Source: Slackia sp. (GTDB lineage Bacteria; Actinomycetota; Coriobacteriia; Coriobacteriales; Eggerthellaceae). Taken from it: a stretch of DNA of 34,240 bases. The number at the start of each line of letters is the position of its first letter. The first letter of the stretch is position 1. The notes under the pieces were generated by a model. The model saw nothing but the letters and a program-made list of their open reading frames with translations. It was not told the origin of the DNA and made no database searches. The translations under genes were made by a program, and so were the position numbers. Below, piece by piece: positions 1 to 8,031 of this stretch. Location of the stretch: the NCBI GenBank assembly GCA_030527325.1, contig JAUNBA010000015.1, positions 1-34,240 on the forward strand, given 5' to 3'.

Positions 1-878
<878 letters not shown>

Positions 879-903
879 CTCTTGGATTTGCGATGATTAG
901 ATG

Positions 904-934
904 GAGAGCCCGTCTTCGGGCGGGCTCTCTTCTT
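904..934 (+). terminator. Rho-independent terminator of tuf
   Basis: A 9-bp perfect stem (904-912 with 921-929, GAGAGCCCG/CGGGCTCTC) encloses an 8-base loop and is followed by the pyrimidine tract TTCTTC. It sits 26 bases after the tuf stop codon. Confidence 0.85.
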
Positions 935-959
935 CAAGGCATGCTCTTATGTGTACAAT
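930..959 (+). promoter_or_regulatory. Probable promoter of rpmG-trnW
   Basis: There is a clear -10 hexamer TACAAT at 954-959. The best -35 is TTCTTC at 930-935 (18-base spacer) or TCTTCA at 931-936 (17-base spacer). Both are weak and both lie in the U-tract of the tuf terminator. Transcription would start near 966, about 30 bases before rpmG. The placement after a terminator and before a strong Shine-Dalgarno sequence supports it. Confidence 0.55.
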
Positions 960-996
960 CATCAAGCTACAAAACGATTAACTTGAAGGAGAATTC

Positions 997-1146
997 ATGC
1001 GTACGTTGGTCACCCTGGCCTGCACCGAGTGCAAGCGCCGCAACTACACGACCAAAAAGAACAAGCAGAATAATCCGGATCGTATCGAGATGAAGAAATA
1101 CTGCAAGTGGTGCCGCACTCACACCTTGCACAAGGAAACTCGATAA
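997..1146 (+). CDS. rpmG: Large ribosomal subunit protein bL33
   Basis: This is a 49-residue basic protein beginning [19 protein letters not shown]. It has the two Cys-x2-Cys pairs (CTEC near residue 9, CKWC near residue 36) of the zinc-binding form of bL33, a 50S subunit protein near the E site. The length is normal for the family. A strong Shine-Dalgarno sequence GAAGGAG (985-991) lies 5 bases before the ATG. The gene is followed after 11 bases by tRNA-Trp and then secE-nusG, a conserved arrangement. The presence of all four cysteines implies the zinc-requiring paralogue; a Cys-free copy, if any, would be elsewhere. Confidence 0.97.
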   Translation: MRTLVTLACTECKRRNYTTKKNKQNNPDRIEMKKYCKWCRTHTLHKETR

Positions 1147-1157
1147 GGTAAGGAAAC

Positions 1158-1234
1158 AGGCCAGTAGCTCCAATTGGCAGAGCGGCGGTCTCCAAAACCG
1201 CATGTTGTGGGTTCGAGTCCTACCTGGCCTGCCA
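1158..1234 (+). tRNA. trnW: tRNA-Trp, anticodon CCA
   Basis: The sequence folds as a full cloverleaf. The acceptor stem is AGGCCAG (1158-1164) with CTGGCCT (1224-1230), and the D stem is GCTC/GAGC. The anticodon stem GCGGT/ACCGC (1185-1189, 1197-1201) carries the loop CTCCAAA with anticodon CCA at 1192-1194. The T stem-loop contains TTCGAGT. G73 is the discriminator and the 3' CCA is encoded (1232-1234). It lies 11 bases after rpmG and is probably processed from a shared transcript. Confidence 0.97.
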
Positions 1235-1241
1235 GCTTGTT

Positions 1242-1272
1242 CAAGCAGCTTGGAACGCGAGCTGCTTGTTTT
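1242..1272 (+). terminator. Hairpin with short T-run after tRNA-Trp
   Basis: A 9-bp perfect stem CAAGCAGCT/AGCTGCTTG (1242-1250 with 1260-1268) has a 9-base loop and is followed by TTTT. It may end part of the rpmG-trnW transcripts or act as a tRNA-processing boundary. The T-run is short, so read-through into secE is likely. Confidence 0.6.
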
Positions 1273-1348
1273 GGGTTAAGGGACATTTATTTTCTGAGAG
1301 CAATCTGCGGTTCGTTCCGATAAAACCGCATTAGGGATTAAGAAAAAC

Positions 1349-1720
1349 ATGGCGAAAAAGTCTAAAACGCAACGAGCTAAAGCTTCCGCCAATCGCCAGG
1401 CGAAAAAGGCGCAGGCTGCAGAGCTCGAGGCTCAGGGCATTTCGGCTACCGAAGCCGCTCAGAAGGCCGAAGCGAAAAAACCGCAGGCTAAGAAGGCCGA
1501 GGAGAAGAAAGCTAAGCCCAAAAAACAGCGTTTTAAGTTCCTCAAAGAGGTCAAAGCAGAGCTCAAGCGCGTGACGTGGCCGACTCGACCCGAAGTACTT
1601 CGTTGGACCGGTGTCGTTGTGGCCGCTTTGGTGTTTTTCGGCGTATTCGTCGCCGTTTTGGACAATCTGATTGTCACTCCTCTTATCGTTGCTCTTTCCG
1701 GCATAGGGGCAGGACTCTAA
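1349..1720 (+). CDS. secE: Protein translocase subunit SecE with long charged N-terminal extension
   Basis: SecE clamps SecY in the Sec translocon of the cytoplasmic membrane. The 123-residue product has a typical one-span SecE core in its last 60 residues. An amphipathic segment with KFLKEVKAELKRVTWPTRPEV (about 62-83) is followed by one membrane helix (about 87-110). The first 60 residues are almost only Lys, Ala, Glu and Gln and look disordered. Such tails occur in actinobacterial SecE but this one doubles the core length. A modest SD (AGGGA, 1333-1337) lies 11 bases before the ATG. nusG starts one base after the secE stop, so the two are translationally close. Confidence 0.95.
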   Translation: MAKKSKTQRAKASANRQAKKAQAAELEAQGISATEAAQKAEAKKPQAKKAEEKKAKPKKQRFKFLKEVKAELKRVTWPTRPEVLRWTGVVVAALVFFGVFVAVLDNLIVTPLIVALSGIGAGL

Positions 1721-1721
1721 C

Positions 1722-2252
1722 ATGGCGAAAAAATGGTATGTGCTCCATACCTATTCCGGGTATGAGAACAAAGTCAAAAAGAATCTTGAAACCCGTATCG
1801 AAACGATGGGCCTTGAGAACAACGTTTTCGGTATCGAGATTCCGACTGAGACGGTCACTGAAATCAAGGAAAGCGGCCGTCGCGTGGAAAACGAAAAGAA
1901 GGTTTTCCCGGGTTATGTGCTGGTTCGCATGGAGATGGACGATCGTAGCTGGGCTGCGGTCCGCAATACTCCGGGCGTGACCGGGTTCGTGGGAAGCCAG
2001 GGCAATCCCGCTCCGCTCACCCGCGACGAATTCAACAAGATCATGAAGCGCACGTCCGCGGTCGCTCCGAAGAAGACCACCTCTTCGTTCGATGTCGGCC
2101 AGGCCGTCAAAGTGACGAGCGGTCCCCTTGCCGATTTCGATGGCACCATTTCCGAAGTGTCTCCCGATGCGGGCAAGGTGAAGGTCATGGTTTCCATCTT
2201 CGGCCGCGAAACTCCCGTCGAGCTTTCGTTCGACCAGGTGGCCAAGATTTAG
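1722..2252 (+). CDS. nusG: Transcription termination/antitermination factor NusG
   Basis: NusG binds RNA polymerase through its NGN domain and links it to Rho or to the ribosome through its KOW domain. The 176-residue product opens with the classic KKWYVLHTYSGYENKVKKNL motif of the NGN domain and contains FPGYVLVRMEMDD. It ends with a KOW domain (about 123-176; VGQAVKVTSGPLADFDG). The length is that of the compact family form, without the long N-terminal extension of some high-GC Actinobacteria. It follows secE by one base and precedes rplK, the standard secE-nusG-rplK order. Confidence 0.98.
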   Translation: MAKKWYVLHTYSGYENKVKKNLETRIETMGLENNVFGIEIPTETVTEIKESGRRVENEKKVFPGYVLVRMEMDDRSWAAVRNTPGVTGFVGSQGNPAPLTRDEFNKIMKRTSAVAPKKTTSSFDVGQAVKVTSGPLADFDGTISEVSPDAGKVKVMVSIFGRETPVELSFDQVAKI

Positions 2253-2277
2253 TTCGAGTATTCTCGGCTCCTGCGCG

Positions 2278-2291
2278 CCTGGGTGGACAGG
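2278..2291 (+). other. Small hairpin before rplK with loop GGTGGA
   Basis: CCTG (2278-2281) pairs with CAGG (2288-2291) around the six-base loop GGTGGA. The stem alone is weak. It is listed because the hairpin before the next gene of the operon, rplA, presents the same loop bases. It lies in the 97-base nusG-rplK gap. Confidence 0.3.
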
Positions 2292-2349
2292 GCTTCTCGC
2301 GTACGGTTGGCCGTTAAGGCAATACGATTCAGTAAGGTAAGGAAGACAG

Positions 2350-2841
2350 ATGGCTGAGAAGAAAGTTACCGGCTTCATTAAGCTGCAAATTCCCGCCGGC
2401 GCCGCGAACCCCGCTCCTCCGGTCGGCCCCGCGCTGGGTGCCCAGGGCGTCAACATCATGCAGTTCTGCCAGGCGTTCAATGCCGCCACGCAGGACCAGT
2501 CCGGCACCATCATCCCCGTCGAGATCACGGTCTATGAAGACAAGAGCTTCACCTTCGTCTGCAAGACCCCTCCGGCGGCTGTCCTGATCAAGGAGAAGCT
2601 GGGCATCAAGAGCGGCTCCGGCATCCCGCAGCTGAAGGCCGTCGGCACGCTGACCGAGGACCAGCTTCGCGAGATCGCTGAGATCAAGCTCCCCGACTTG
2701 AACGCTAACGACATCGAAGCCGCTATGGAAATCGTTGCGGGCACCGCTCGTTCCATGGGCGTTCGCATCGAGGGCCGCGAGATGAAGAAGACCTACGTGC
2801 CTTCCAAGAAGCTTGCTGCCATCCTCGCTGGCAAGGAATAG
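2350..2841 (+). CDS. rplK: Large ribosomal subunit protein uL11, C-terminally extended
   Basis: uL11 forms the GTPase-associated centre with 23S rRNA and is needed for RelA activation. The N-terminal domain motif ([20 protein letters not shown]) and the RNA-binding domain ([19 protein letters not shown] ... GTARSMG) are intact. The product has 163 residues where about 140-145 is usual. The excess is a 22-residue basic tail beginning [13 protein letters not shown] after the normal end of the fold (bases about 2773-2838). Start choice is clear: AAGGA (2339-2343) sits 6 bases before the ATG. rplA follows 60 bases later, as in the standard L11 operon. Confidence 0.98.
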   Translation: MAEKKVTGFIKLQIPAGAANPAPPVGPALGAQGVNIMQFCQAFNAATQDQSGTIIPVEITVYEDKSFTFVCKTPPAAVLIKEKLGIKSGSGIPQLKAVGTLTEDQLREIAEIKLPDLNANDIEAAMEIVAGTARSMGVRIEGREMKKTYVPSKKLAAILAGKE

Positions 2842-2853
2842 CGTATCTGACAT

Positions 2854-2876
2854 GTGGAAGGGTGGATCTTCCACCC
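2854..2876 (+). promoter_or_regulatory. Two alternative hairpins in the rplK-rplA spacer
   Basis: GTGGAAG (2854-2860) can pair with CTTCCAC (2868-2874), exposing the loop GGTGGAT. Alternatively GGGTGG (2860-2865) can pair with CCACCC (2871-2876). The two structures exclude each other. This 60-base spacer precedes the rplA SD, so it could tune L1 translation. The regulatory role is inference. Confidence 0.45.
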
Positions 2877-2901
2877 GCCATCACCACGAAAGGATTCATT
2901 G

Positions 2902-3609
2902 ATGAAACTCACCAAGAACCAGAAGCTTGCTGCTGAGAAGATCGAGGCCGGTAAGCTCTACGCCCCCGCAGAGGCTCTCGCGCTCGTCAAAGAGGTTTCC
3001 GCTGCCAAATTCGACGAGACCGTCGAGGTCCACTTCCGTCTCGGTATCGACACGCGCCAGGCCGACCAGCAGCTGCGCGGCATGGTCTCTTTGCCGAACG
3101 GTTCCGGCAAAGACGTGCGCGTCGCCGTTTTCGCCGAGGGTGCCGCCGCTGAGGCCGCCAAAGAGGCGGGCGCTGAGATCGTCGGCTCCGACGATCTGGT
3201 CGCCGAGATCCAGGCAGGCAACATCGATTTCGACGCTGCCGTCGCTACCCCGAACATGATGGGCAAGGTCGGCCGTCTGGGCAAGATCCTCGGCCCCCGT
3301 GGTTTGATGCCGAACCCCAAGCTCGGCACCGTCACCCCGGATGTCGCGAAGGCCATCGCCGACCTCAAGGGCGGCAAGGTCGAGTATCGTGCCGACCGCT
3401 ATGGTATCGCCCATGTGATCATCGGCAAGGTCAGCTTCGAGGCTGAGAAGCTCGCTGAGAACTATGGCGCCATCTACGACGAGATCGTTCGTATGAAGCC
3501 GTCCACGGCGAAGGGCAAGTACCTCAAGTCCATCACCGTTTCTTCCACCATGGGCCCTGGCATCGCCATCGACCCGGCCGTTTCCCGCAACTTCACTGCT
3601 GCTGAATAA
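2902..3609 (+). CDS. rplA: Large ribosomal subunit protein uL1
   Basis: uL1 forms the mobile L1 stalk at the ribosomal E site and in many bacteria represses its own operon. The product has 235 residues, the usual length, starting [18 protein letters not shown]. Recognisable segments are [24 protein letters not shown] and the signature [21 protein letters not shown] in the middle domain. The ATG at 2902 is preceded 7 bases upstream by GAAAGGA (2888-2894). The frame is open upstream to 2854, but that stretch is the spacer hairpin and is rejected as coding. A strong terminator follows; rplJ and rplL are not next to it here. Confidence 0.98.
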   Translation: MKLTKNQKLAAEKIEAGKLYAPAEALALVKEVSAAKFDETVEVHFRLGIDTRQADQQLRGMVSLPNGSGKDVRVAVFAEGAAAEAAKEAGAEIVGSDDLVAEIQAGNIDFDAAVATPNMMGKVGRLGKILGPRGLMPNPKLGTVTPDVAKAIADLKGGKVEYRADRYGIAHVIIGKVSFEAEKLAENYGAIYDEIVRMKPSTAKGKYLKSITVSSTMGPGIAIDPAVSRNFTAAE

Positions 3610-3630
3610 CGAAACGGATACCTTACATGC

Positions 3631-3657
3631 AAAAGGCCCGCTTTATGCGGGCCTTTT
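3631..3657 (+). terminator. Rho-independent terminator of the rplKA operon
   Basis: An 11-bp perfect stem, AAAAGGCCCGC (3631-3641) with GCGGGCCTTTT (3647-3657), has a 5-base loop, and the T-run is part of the stem. It is symmetrical enough to work on both strands. Confidence 0.93.
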
Positions 3658-4082
3658 CTGTATGCTATCGAACTCGTTCAGGGGGAGAGGTCCGGCGCAT
3701 GTGCGCGTGCTAAGCCTTTCGTGTCGGTTGAGGGTTTCACGTGTGCTTGTCTCATTCGGGGCCTTGCTCGCGTGCATTCGCATCATCTGAGGGGGCTGGG
3801 CTGTTATCGTGCCAGTTGGATGGGCGGTTTTCGGATGTTCTGCCGGCTTGGCCGGAAACGTCATGGGCGTTTATGCGGGTCGTGCTGGAAACGTCGTATG
3901 AGCGTCGTATCGATAGGAGTGATGTGTCGAAGTCGATGCGTGTGATTTCGTTCGAGAGGTAGGCGAGGGGGTATGGGCCGGTCTTTGTCGAGGCGGTTGT
4001 GAATAATGGAGTTATATAAGGCTAACTGATAGAATGAAACGGTTGCACCGTAGCTAGTCTTGCATGTGAAAGAAGGATTGCC
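3658..4082. other. 425-base gene-poor stretch between rplA and map
   Basis: Only overlapping open frames of 73-77 codons occur here, with no recognisable protein, poor codon use and no good start signals. An imperfect duplication is visible around GGAAACGTC (3854-3862 and 3887-3895). The last 60 bases are AT-richer and hold the probable map promoter. It could be a decayed gene remnant or a long untranslated region. I cannot assign more. Confidence 0.6.
4027..4035 (+). promoter_or_regulatory. map: Possible extended -10 promoter of map
   Basis: TGATAGAAT matches an extended -10 element (TGn followed by TAGAAT, 4030-4035). There is no good -35 at 17 bases. The block from 3997 to 4035 is AT-rich compared with its surroundings. 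Transcription would start about 40 bases before map. Confidence 0.35.
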
Positions 4083-4859
4083 ATGATTATTAAGAAATCT
4101 CCTGCCGAAATAGAGGCGATGAAGGAAGCGGGCCGTATTTCGGCGAAGGTGTTGCGCGAGGTCGGCGCGCATGTCCAGCCTGGCGTGTCTACGCTCGAAC
4201 TCGATCGTCTGGCTGAAACGCTGATTCGCCTCGAAGGGGGTATCCCTGCATTCAAGGGCTATGGCGGATTCCCTGGCAGCATCTGCGCCTCTGTCAACGA
4301 TCAGATCGTGCACGGTATTCCTTCCGCCGATGTCGTCCTGAAGGAAGGGGATATCATTTCCATCGATACGGGTGCGACGGTCGACGGCTGGGTCGGCGAT
4401 AACGCCTGGACGTTTCCTGTCGGCAAGGTGTCGCCTGCGGTGAAAAAGCTGCTCGACACCACTGAGGAATGCATGTGGGCGGGTCTTGACGCTGCTCGTC
4501 CCGGTAATCATCTCGGCGATATCGGATTCGCTGTGCAGTCTATCGCGGAAAAGCAGGGATATGGCGTCGTGCGCGAGTACGTGGGCCACGGTATCGGCCG
4601 CAACATGCACGAAGACCCCAATGTGCCCAATTACGGCCGCCGTCATCACGGTATTCTGCTCGAGCCCGGCATGGTGCTGGCGATCGAGCCTATGATCAAT
4701 ATGGGAACGCACAAAACGCGCCAGATGCCCGACGGTTGGCTCGTGTGCACGCGCGATGGCAAGCCGAGCGCGCATTTCGAGAAAACGGTGGCCATTACCG
4801 AGGACGGGCCGCTCGTTCTTACGACTGAGGCCGATTTCAGGCGTCCGGTCAGCGCATAG
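4083..4859 (+). CDS. map: Type I methionine aminopeptidase
   Basis: The enzyme removes the initiator methionine from nascent proteins. The 258-residue product has the full pita-bread metal site: D95 (SIDTG), D106 (GDNAW), H169 (VGHGIGRNMHED), E202 (AIEPMI) and E233 (EKTVAIT). It also carries the substrate-binding histidine in VNDQIVHGIP. Length and motif spacing match type Ia enzymes. There is no N-terminal zinc finger or SH3 linker. GAAAGAAGGA precedes the ATG. In many genomes map lies in the secY-adk cluster. Here it stands alone after rplA and ends at a hairpin facing murJ. Confidence 0.97.
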   Translation: MIIKKSPAEIEAMKEAGRISAKVLREVGAHVQPGVSTLELDRLAETLIRLEGGIPAFKGYGGFPGSICASVNDQIVHGIPSADVVLKEGDIISIDTGATVDGWVGDNAWTFPVGKVSPAVKKLLDTTEECMWAGLDAARPGNHLGDIGFAVQSIAEKQGYGVVREYVGHGIGRNMHEDPNVPNYGRRHHGILLEPGMVLAIEPMINMGTHKTRQMPDGWLVCTRDGKPSAHFEKTVAITEDGPLVLTTEADFRRPVSA

Positions 4860-4922
4860 CGCTTCCGTCTGCGTCGCGGGCGCATCGGCGCTTGGGTTCC
4901 CAAGTCCCGAAGGCGCAGAGAG

Positions 4923-4964
4923 CAGTACGCCCCGGTCGATTCGTCGGCCGGGGCGTACTGTGTT
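4923..4964 (+). terminator. Terminator between convergent map and murJ
   Basis: A 13-bp perfect stem CAGTACGCCCCGG (4923-4935) pairs with 4948-4960 around a 12-base loop, followed by TGTTT. It serves map. On the minus strand, where murJ ends 50 bases away, there is no T-run, but the hairpin may still help. Confidence 0.85.
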
Positions 4965-5012
4965 TCGGAAAAAGAATCCGCGTCTGAGAGGGGGATGGCG
5001 GAGTGCGTGTCT

Positions 5013-6992
5013 TTAGCGGCGGGGGCGTGCAGCATGGCGCCCGCGCGGCTCGCTTCCGTCCTCATCGGCCGACGTCGTGTCTGCCGCATGGCGCGCACGC
5101 GACAACTTACGCTGCGATACGGCCTCGCGGCTGTGCTTGCCGACGACACTCGTGCCGTCGGCGTCTTGGTCATCGATGACGTCGCGGCGGCCCTCGTCGT
5201 CGCAGGGGGCGATTCCATCGTGCCTATGCGAGGCCGCTTCGATATCGCTTGCCTGCTCACACTGCGCATCGTTCGCCGTGCGGGGTTCTTCCCATGCGTC
5301 GATCGGTTCGGCGTTCATTTCCGCGCATTCGTTTGCCACGGAGCGTCGTTTCAGACGCCCTGTCAGCTTGCCGACGATCGATGTGACCATGGCCGCTTCC
5401 TCTAGGCCGAGTTTGGCCGCGATGCCGAATGTGACGATAAGCGCGGCTATGCCGCCGAAGACGATGCAGGCAAGCGCATGCGGAATGGAGCCGTCGAGCG
5501 GGAACAACGTGGCGTCGAGTGCGAAGACGATGCCCGCTCCGACAAGGGCGCCGAGCGCGCCGAGGCCGAGTGCGCGTAGCGCCGAGAGGACCATGCCCGT
5601 AAGGCCGAGCGAGCCGATGCGGCGGCGCAGGTAGGCGAAGCATGCGATGTCGAGCAGGACATAGAAAACCGTTTCGCTCAGGGCGATGGCGGGCATGCCG
5701 AAATTCAGCGGACCGCCGAAAGGCGTGGCGAATACGGCGATAAAGCCGATCTGCAGCGCGATGCAGGCGACCATCATGGCCGCGTAGACGCCCATGGCGC
5801 GCATGGCGGAAAACGTCTTTTGCAGGTAGGTGTTCACGCCGTAGAACGGAAGGGACAGGGCGAGTGCCGCGAGGTAGAGCGCGATCTGCCCGATATTCTC
5901 TTCGGTGAAAGCGCCGATATGGTACAGCGTCACGAGCGGCTGAGCGAAGACGACGAGGTAGAGCGCGAAGGGGATCATGAAGAAGAGTATCTGGTTCGTG
6001 CCCGAGGTCAGGCCGCGCTTGAAACCGTCCATATTGCCTTTGGCGTGCATCTCCGATATTTCGGTGAACATGGCGGTCGTGATGGGCACGGTTAGAAACG
6101 CGTAGGGCAGGGTGAACCAAAGCCGTGCGTAGGCGATGACGGACGGGCCGTTTTCCACGGCTGCGTACGAGGCGGCGTTTTGCACCGATACCACGATAAG
6201 CCCCGCGCACATCACGAGCACGGCGGGAACGCCGATGGCGAGCGTCTCTTTGAGGGCCGGATCGCGCAGGTCGACATGGAGGCGCAGCTTGATGCCGTTG
6301 CGCCTCAGGGCGGGAAGCTGGATGGCCATCTGGATGAAGACGCCGAGCGGGTTGCCCACGGCGATGACGAACTTCGCGAGTTCGGCGTCGACCGGCGCGA
6401 TGAAGGCGTAGAGCACGAACGTCGCGGTGACGATGATGTTGTTGAAGATGGGCGCCGCGCTGCTCCACAGATAGTCGCGCGAGGCGTTCAGCAGGCCGCT
6501 GACGATGGAGGAAAGGCCATAGAAGACGATTTGGATGGCGAAGAAGCGGAAGAAGAACACCGCGTCGTCCATATCGCCTTGGTCGCTCATGAAGCTTTGG
6601 GTGAAGACGAGCGCGGGCGCGAATACGGTGCATATAAGCGCGACGAGCCCCAAGACGATGAAGGCGATGCTCATGATATTGCTCGCGTAATCGTCGCCGC
6701 CGCGGCGGCCGAGCTTGTTTTTGACCGAGACGTACACCGGCAGAAAGGCGGTGACGAGCATGCCGCCCATGACCAGCTCGTAGAGCATGTTCGGCAGGTT
6801 GTTGGCGATCTGGTACGAGCTGGCAAGCATGGTGGAGCCGAGGGCGAATGCCATAGCCCACGTGCGCATGAATCCCGTGATGCGGGATATGATGACGAAG
6901 AAGCTGATGAGGGCCGCCGACCTTCCGATGGCGCTCGCATCGCCCTGATCGCGTGATTCGTCTTCTGCTGTGGAAATATGCGTGGCGCTCAT
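5013..6992 (-). CDS. murJ: MurJ/MviN lipid II flippase with long hydrophilic C-terminal tail
   Basis: MurJ (MOP superfamily) moves lipid II across the cytoplasmic membrane. The signature region RITGFMRTWAMAFALGS, QIANNLPNMLYELVMGGML and FLPVYV is present. About 14 hydrophobic spans run to roughly residue 540. The last 115 residues or so (bases about 5016-5363) have no membrane segment. They are rich in Asp, Glu, Arg and Ala (RRSVANECAEMN ... GRHAARPRR) and look disordered. I chose the ATG at 6992 (659 residues, MSATHISTAEDES). The frame is open up to 7127, but that would cross the divergent promoter and overlap nadK. Mycobacterial MviN also has a C-terminal addition, a pseudokinase domain, but no such domain is visible here. 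The gene is outside the dcw cluster, convergent with map. Confidence 0.95.
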   Translation of the reverse strand: MSATHISTAEDESRDQGDASAIGRSAALISFFVIISRITGFMRTWAMAFALGSTMLASSYQIANNLPNMLYELVMGGMLVTAFLPVYVSVKNKLGRRGGDDYASNIMSIAFIVLGLVALICTVFAPALVFTQSFMSDQGDMDDAVFFFRFFAIQIVFYGLSSIVSGLLNASRDYLWSSAAPIFNNIIVTATFVLYAFIAPVDAELAKFVIAVGNPLGVFIQMAIQLPALRRNGIKLRLHVDLRDPALKETLAIGVPAVLVMCAGLIVVSVQNAASYAAVENGPSVIAYARLWFTLPYAFLTVPITTAMFTEISEMHAKGNMDGFKRGLTSGTNQILFFMIPFALYLVVFAQPLVTLYHIGAFTEENIGQIALYLAALALSLPFYGVNTYLQKTFSAMRAMGVYAAMMVACIALQIGFIAVFATPFGGPLNFGMPAIALSETVFYVLLDIACFAYLRRRIGSLGLTGMVLSALRALGLGALGALVGAGIVFALDATLFPLDGSIPHALACIVFGGIAALIVTFGIAAKLGLEEAAMVTSIVGKLTGRLKRRSVANECAEMNAEPIDAWEEPRTANDAQCEQASDIEAASHRHDGIAPCDDEGRRDVIDDQDADGTSVVGKHSREAVSQRKLSRARHAADTTSADEDGSEPRGRHAARPRR

Positions 6993-7071
6993 ATTCGGCT
7001 TTCGGCTTTGGGTATAATACAAAAACTCTGCACATGATATATTCCGTGGACAATGTTTGAAGCGAGGCATA
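6993..7071. promoter_or_regulatory. Divergent promoter region murJ / nadK
   Basis: This 79-base gap is AT-rich in a GC-rich neighbourhood. On the plus strand there is a perfect -10, TATAAT at 7013-7018, and an extended -10-like TGATATATT at 7035-7043. Neither has a good -35. On the minus strand TATTAT (complement of 7014-7019) and TTGTCC (complement of 7048-7053) are present but not at standard spacing. Both genes must be read from here. Confidence 0.6.
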
Positions 7072-7935
7072 ATGAACATCCTGATTATCCGCAATAATTC
7101 CAACGCGGCCGCGCTCGATGCATCCATGCTGCTGGCCGCCTATCTCGATTCCCAGGGCGTTTCCCATCGAGAACTCGATTCCACGCCGCTGTCGATCGAG
7201 TCGGTGAAGGATACGTGCGCCGATGTGGATGTGGCCTCGTTCGATATGGTGGTGTCTCTCGGCGGCGACGGCACCATGCTGCGCACGGCGCGCCTGGTGG
7301 GTAAAACCCGCGTGCCTATCTTGGGCATCAACTTCGGCCATCTGGGCTTTTTGGTGAACTCGTCCGAAGACGGCGTAGTCGCCATCGTGGCTGCGGCGTT
7401 GGCGGGCGATGTCACGCGCGAGGAGCGCGCGAGCCTGCATATCGATCTGATTTCGCACGGCGAGGTCGTGGCGAGCCGCTTCGCCTTGAACGAGTTCTCG
7501 GTCACGCGCGGCGGCTTGGGCCGCATCATCGATTTCGGCGTCGAAATCTCCGGCAACCATCTGGTCGATATGCGCGGCGACGGTCTGGTGGTCGCTTCCG
7601 CCACGGGGTCGACCGCTTATGCGTTGTCTGCGGGCGGTCCGTTGGTGGCGCCTGACTTCAAGGGGCTCGTCGTGGTTCCTTTGGCTCCTCATACGCTGCT
7701 GTCCCGTTCGATCGTCACCGATCCGAGCGATATCGTCGAAATCGATTTGTCGCGCAATCCCGAAAGCCGTGAGGCGAGCTACTTCGTGGATGGCGAATTC
7801 ATTATGCTCGACGAGCCGATCGACCGCGTCTTGGTGCGCAAGTCGAACAATCCCACCGTGTTGCTGCGCTACAAAAACGACGGCTTCTATAGCGCCGTTG
7901 CGAATACGTTTTTCGCCGACGAACGCCGACTCTAA
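7072..7935 (+). CDS. nadK: NAD kinase
   Basis: NAD kinase phosphorylates NAD to NADP using ATP or polyphosphate. The 287-residue product has the catalytic GGDGT motif (64-68, VSLGGDGTMLRTAR), the ILGINFGHLGFL segment, LNEFSVTRGG and the SATGSTAYALSAGGP loop. The fold is complete. The ATG at 7072 follows GCGAGGC. An in-frame TTG at 7057 is possible but has a weaker signal. Divergent from murJ and convergent with the DUF1846 gene, nadK appears monocistronic, whereas in many Actinobacteria it sits beside recN. Confidence 0.97.
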   Translation: MNILIIRNNSNAAALDASMLLAAYLDSQGVSHRELDSTPLSIESVKDTCADVDVASFDMVVSLGGDGTMLRTARLVGKTRVPILGINFGHLGFLVNSSEDGVVAIVAAALAGDVTREERASLHIDLISHGEVVASRFALNEFSVTRGGLGRIIDFGVEISGNHLVDMRGDGLVVASATGSTAYALSAGGPLVAPDFKGLVVVPLAPHTLLSRSIVTDPSDIVEIDLSRNPESREASYFVDGEFIMLDEPIDRVLVRKSNNPTVLLRYKNDGFYSAVANTFFADERRL

Positions 7936-7977
7936 GCGGGTCACGCGCCGCGCGTTTCGCAGTTTCATGCGCTTGTA

Positions 7978-8014
7978 CGCACGAAGGGCCGCATCGATTG
8001 CGGCCCTTCGTGCG
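7978..8014. terminator. Bidirectional 16-bp hairpin between nadK and the DUF1846 gene
   Basis: A perfect 16-bp stem (7978-7993 with 7999-8014; core CGAAGGGCCGCA) closes a 5-base loop. It is centred between two convergent stops (7935 and 8032) and is the only structure in the gap. No T-run follows on either strand, so it is an I-shaped terminator or an mRNA 3'-end barrier. Confidence 0.8.
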
Positions 8015-8031
8015 TCGATGCCTTGCGGCGT

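Noticed and set aside
3721..3962. Small open frames of 73-74 codons in the rplA-map gap
   Set aside because: They overlap one another, have no SD and no recognisable product, and use codons unlike those of the neighbouring genes.
5257..7968. A 903-codon open frame on the minus strand
   Set aside because: It overlaps murJ in another frame and lies antisense to nadK. MurJ has clear family motifs, and this frame has none.
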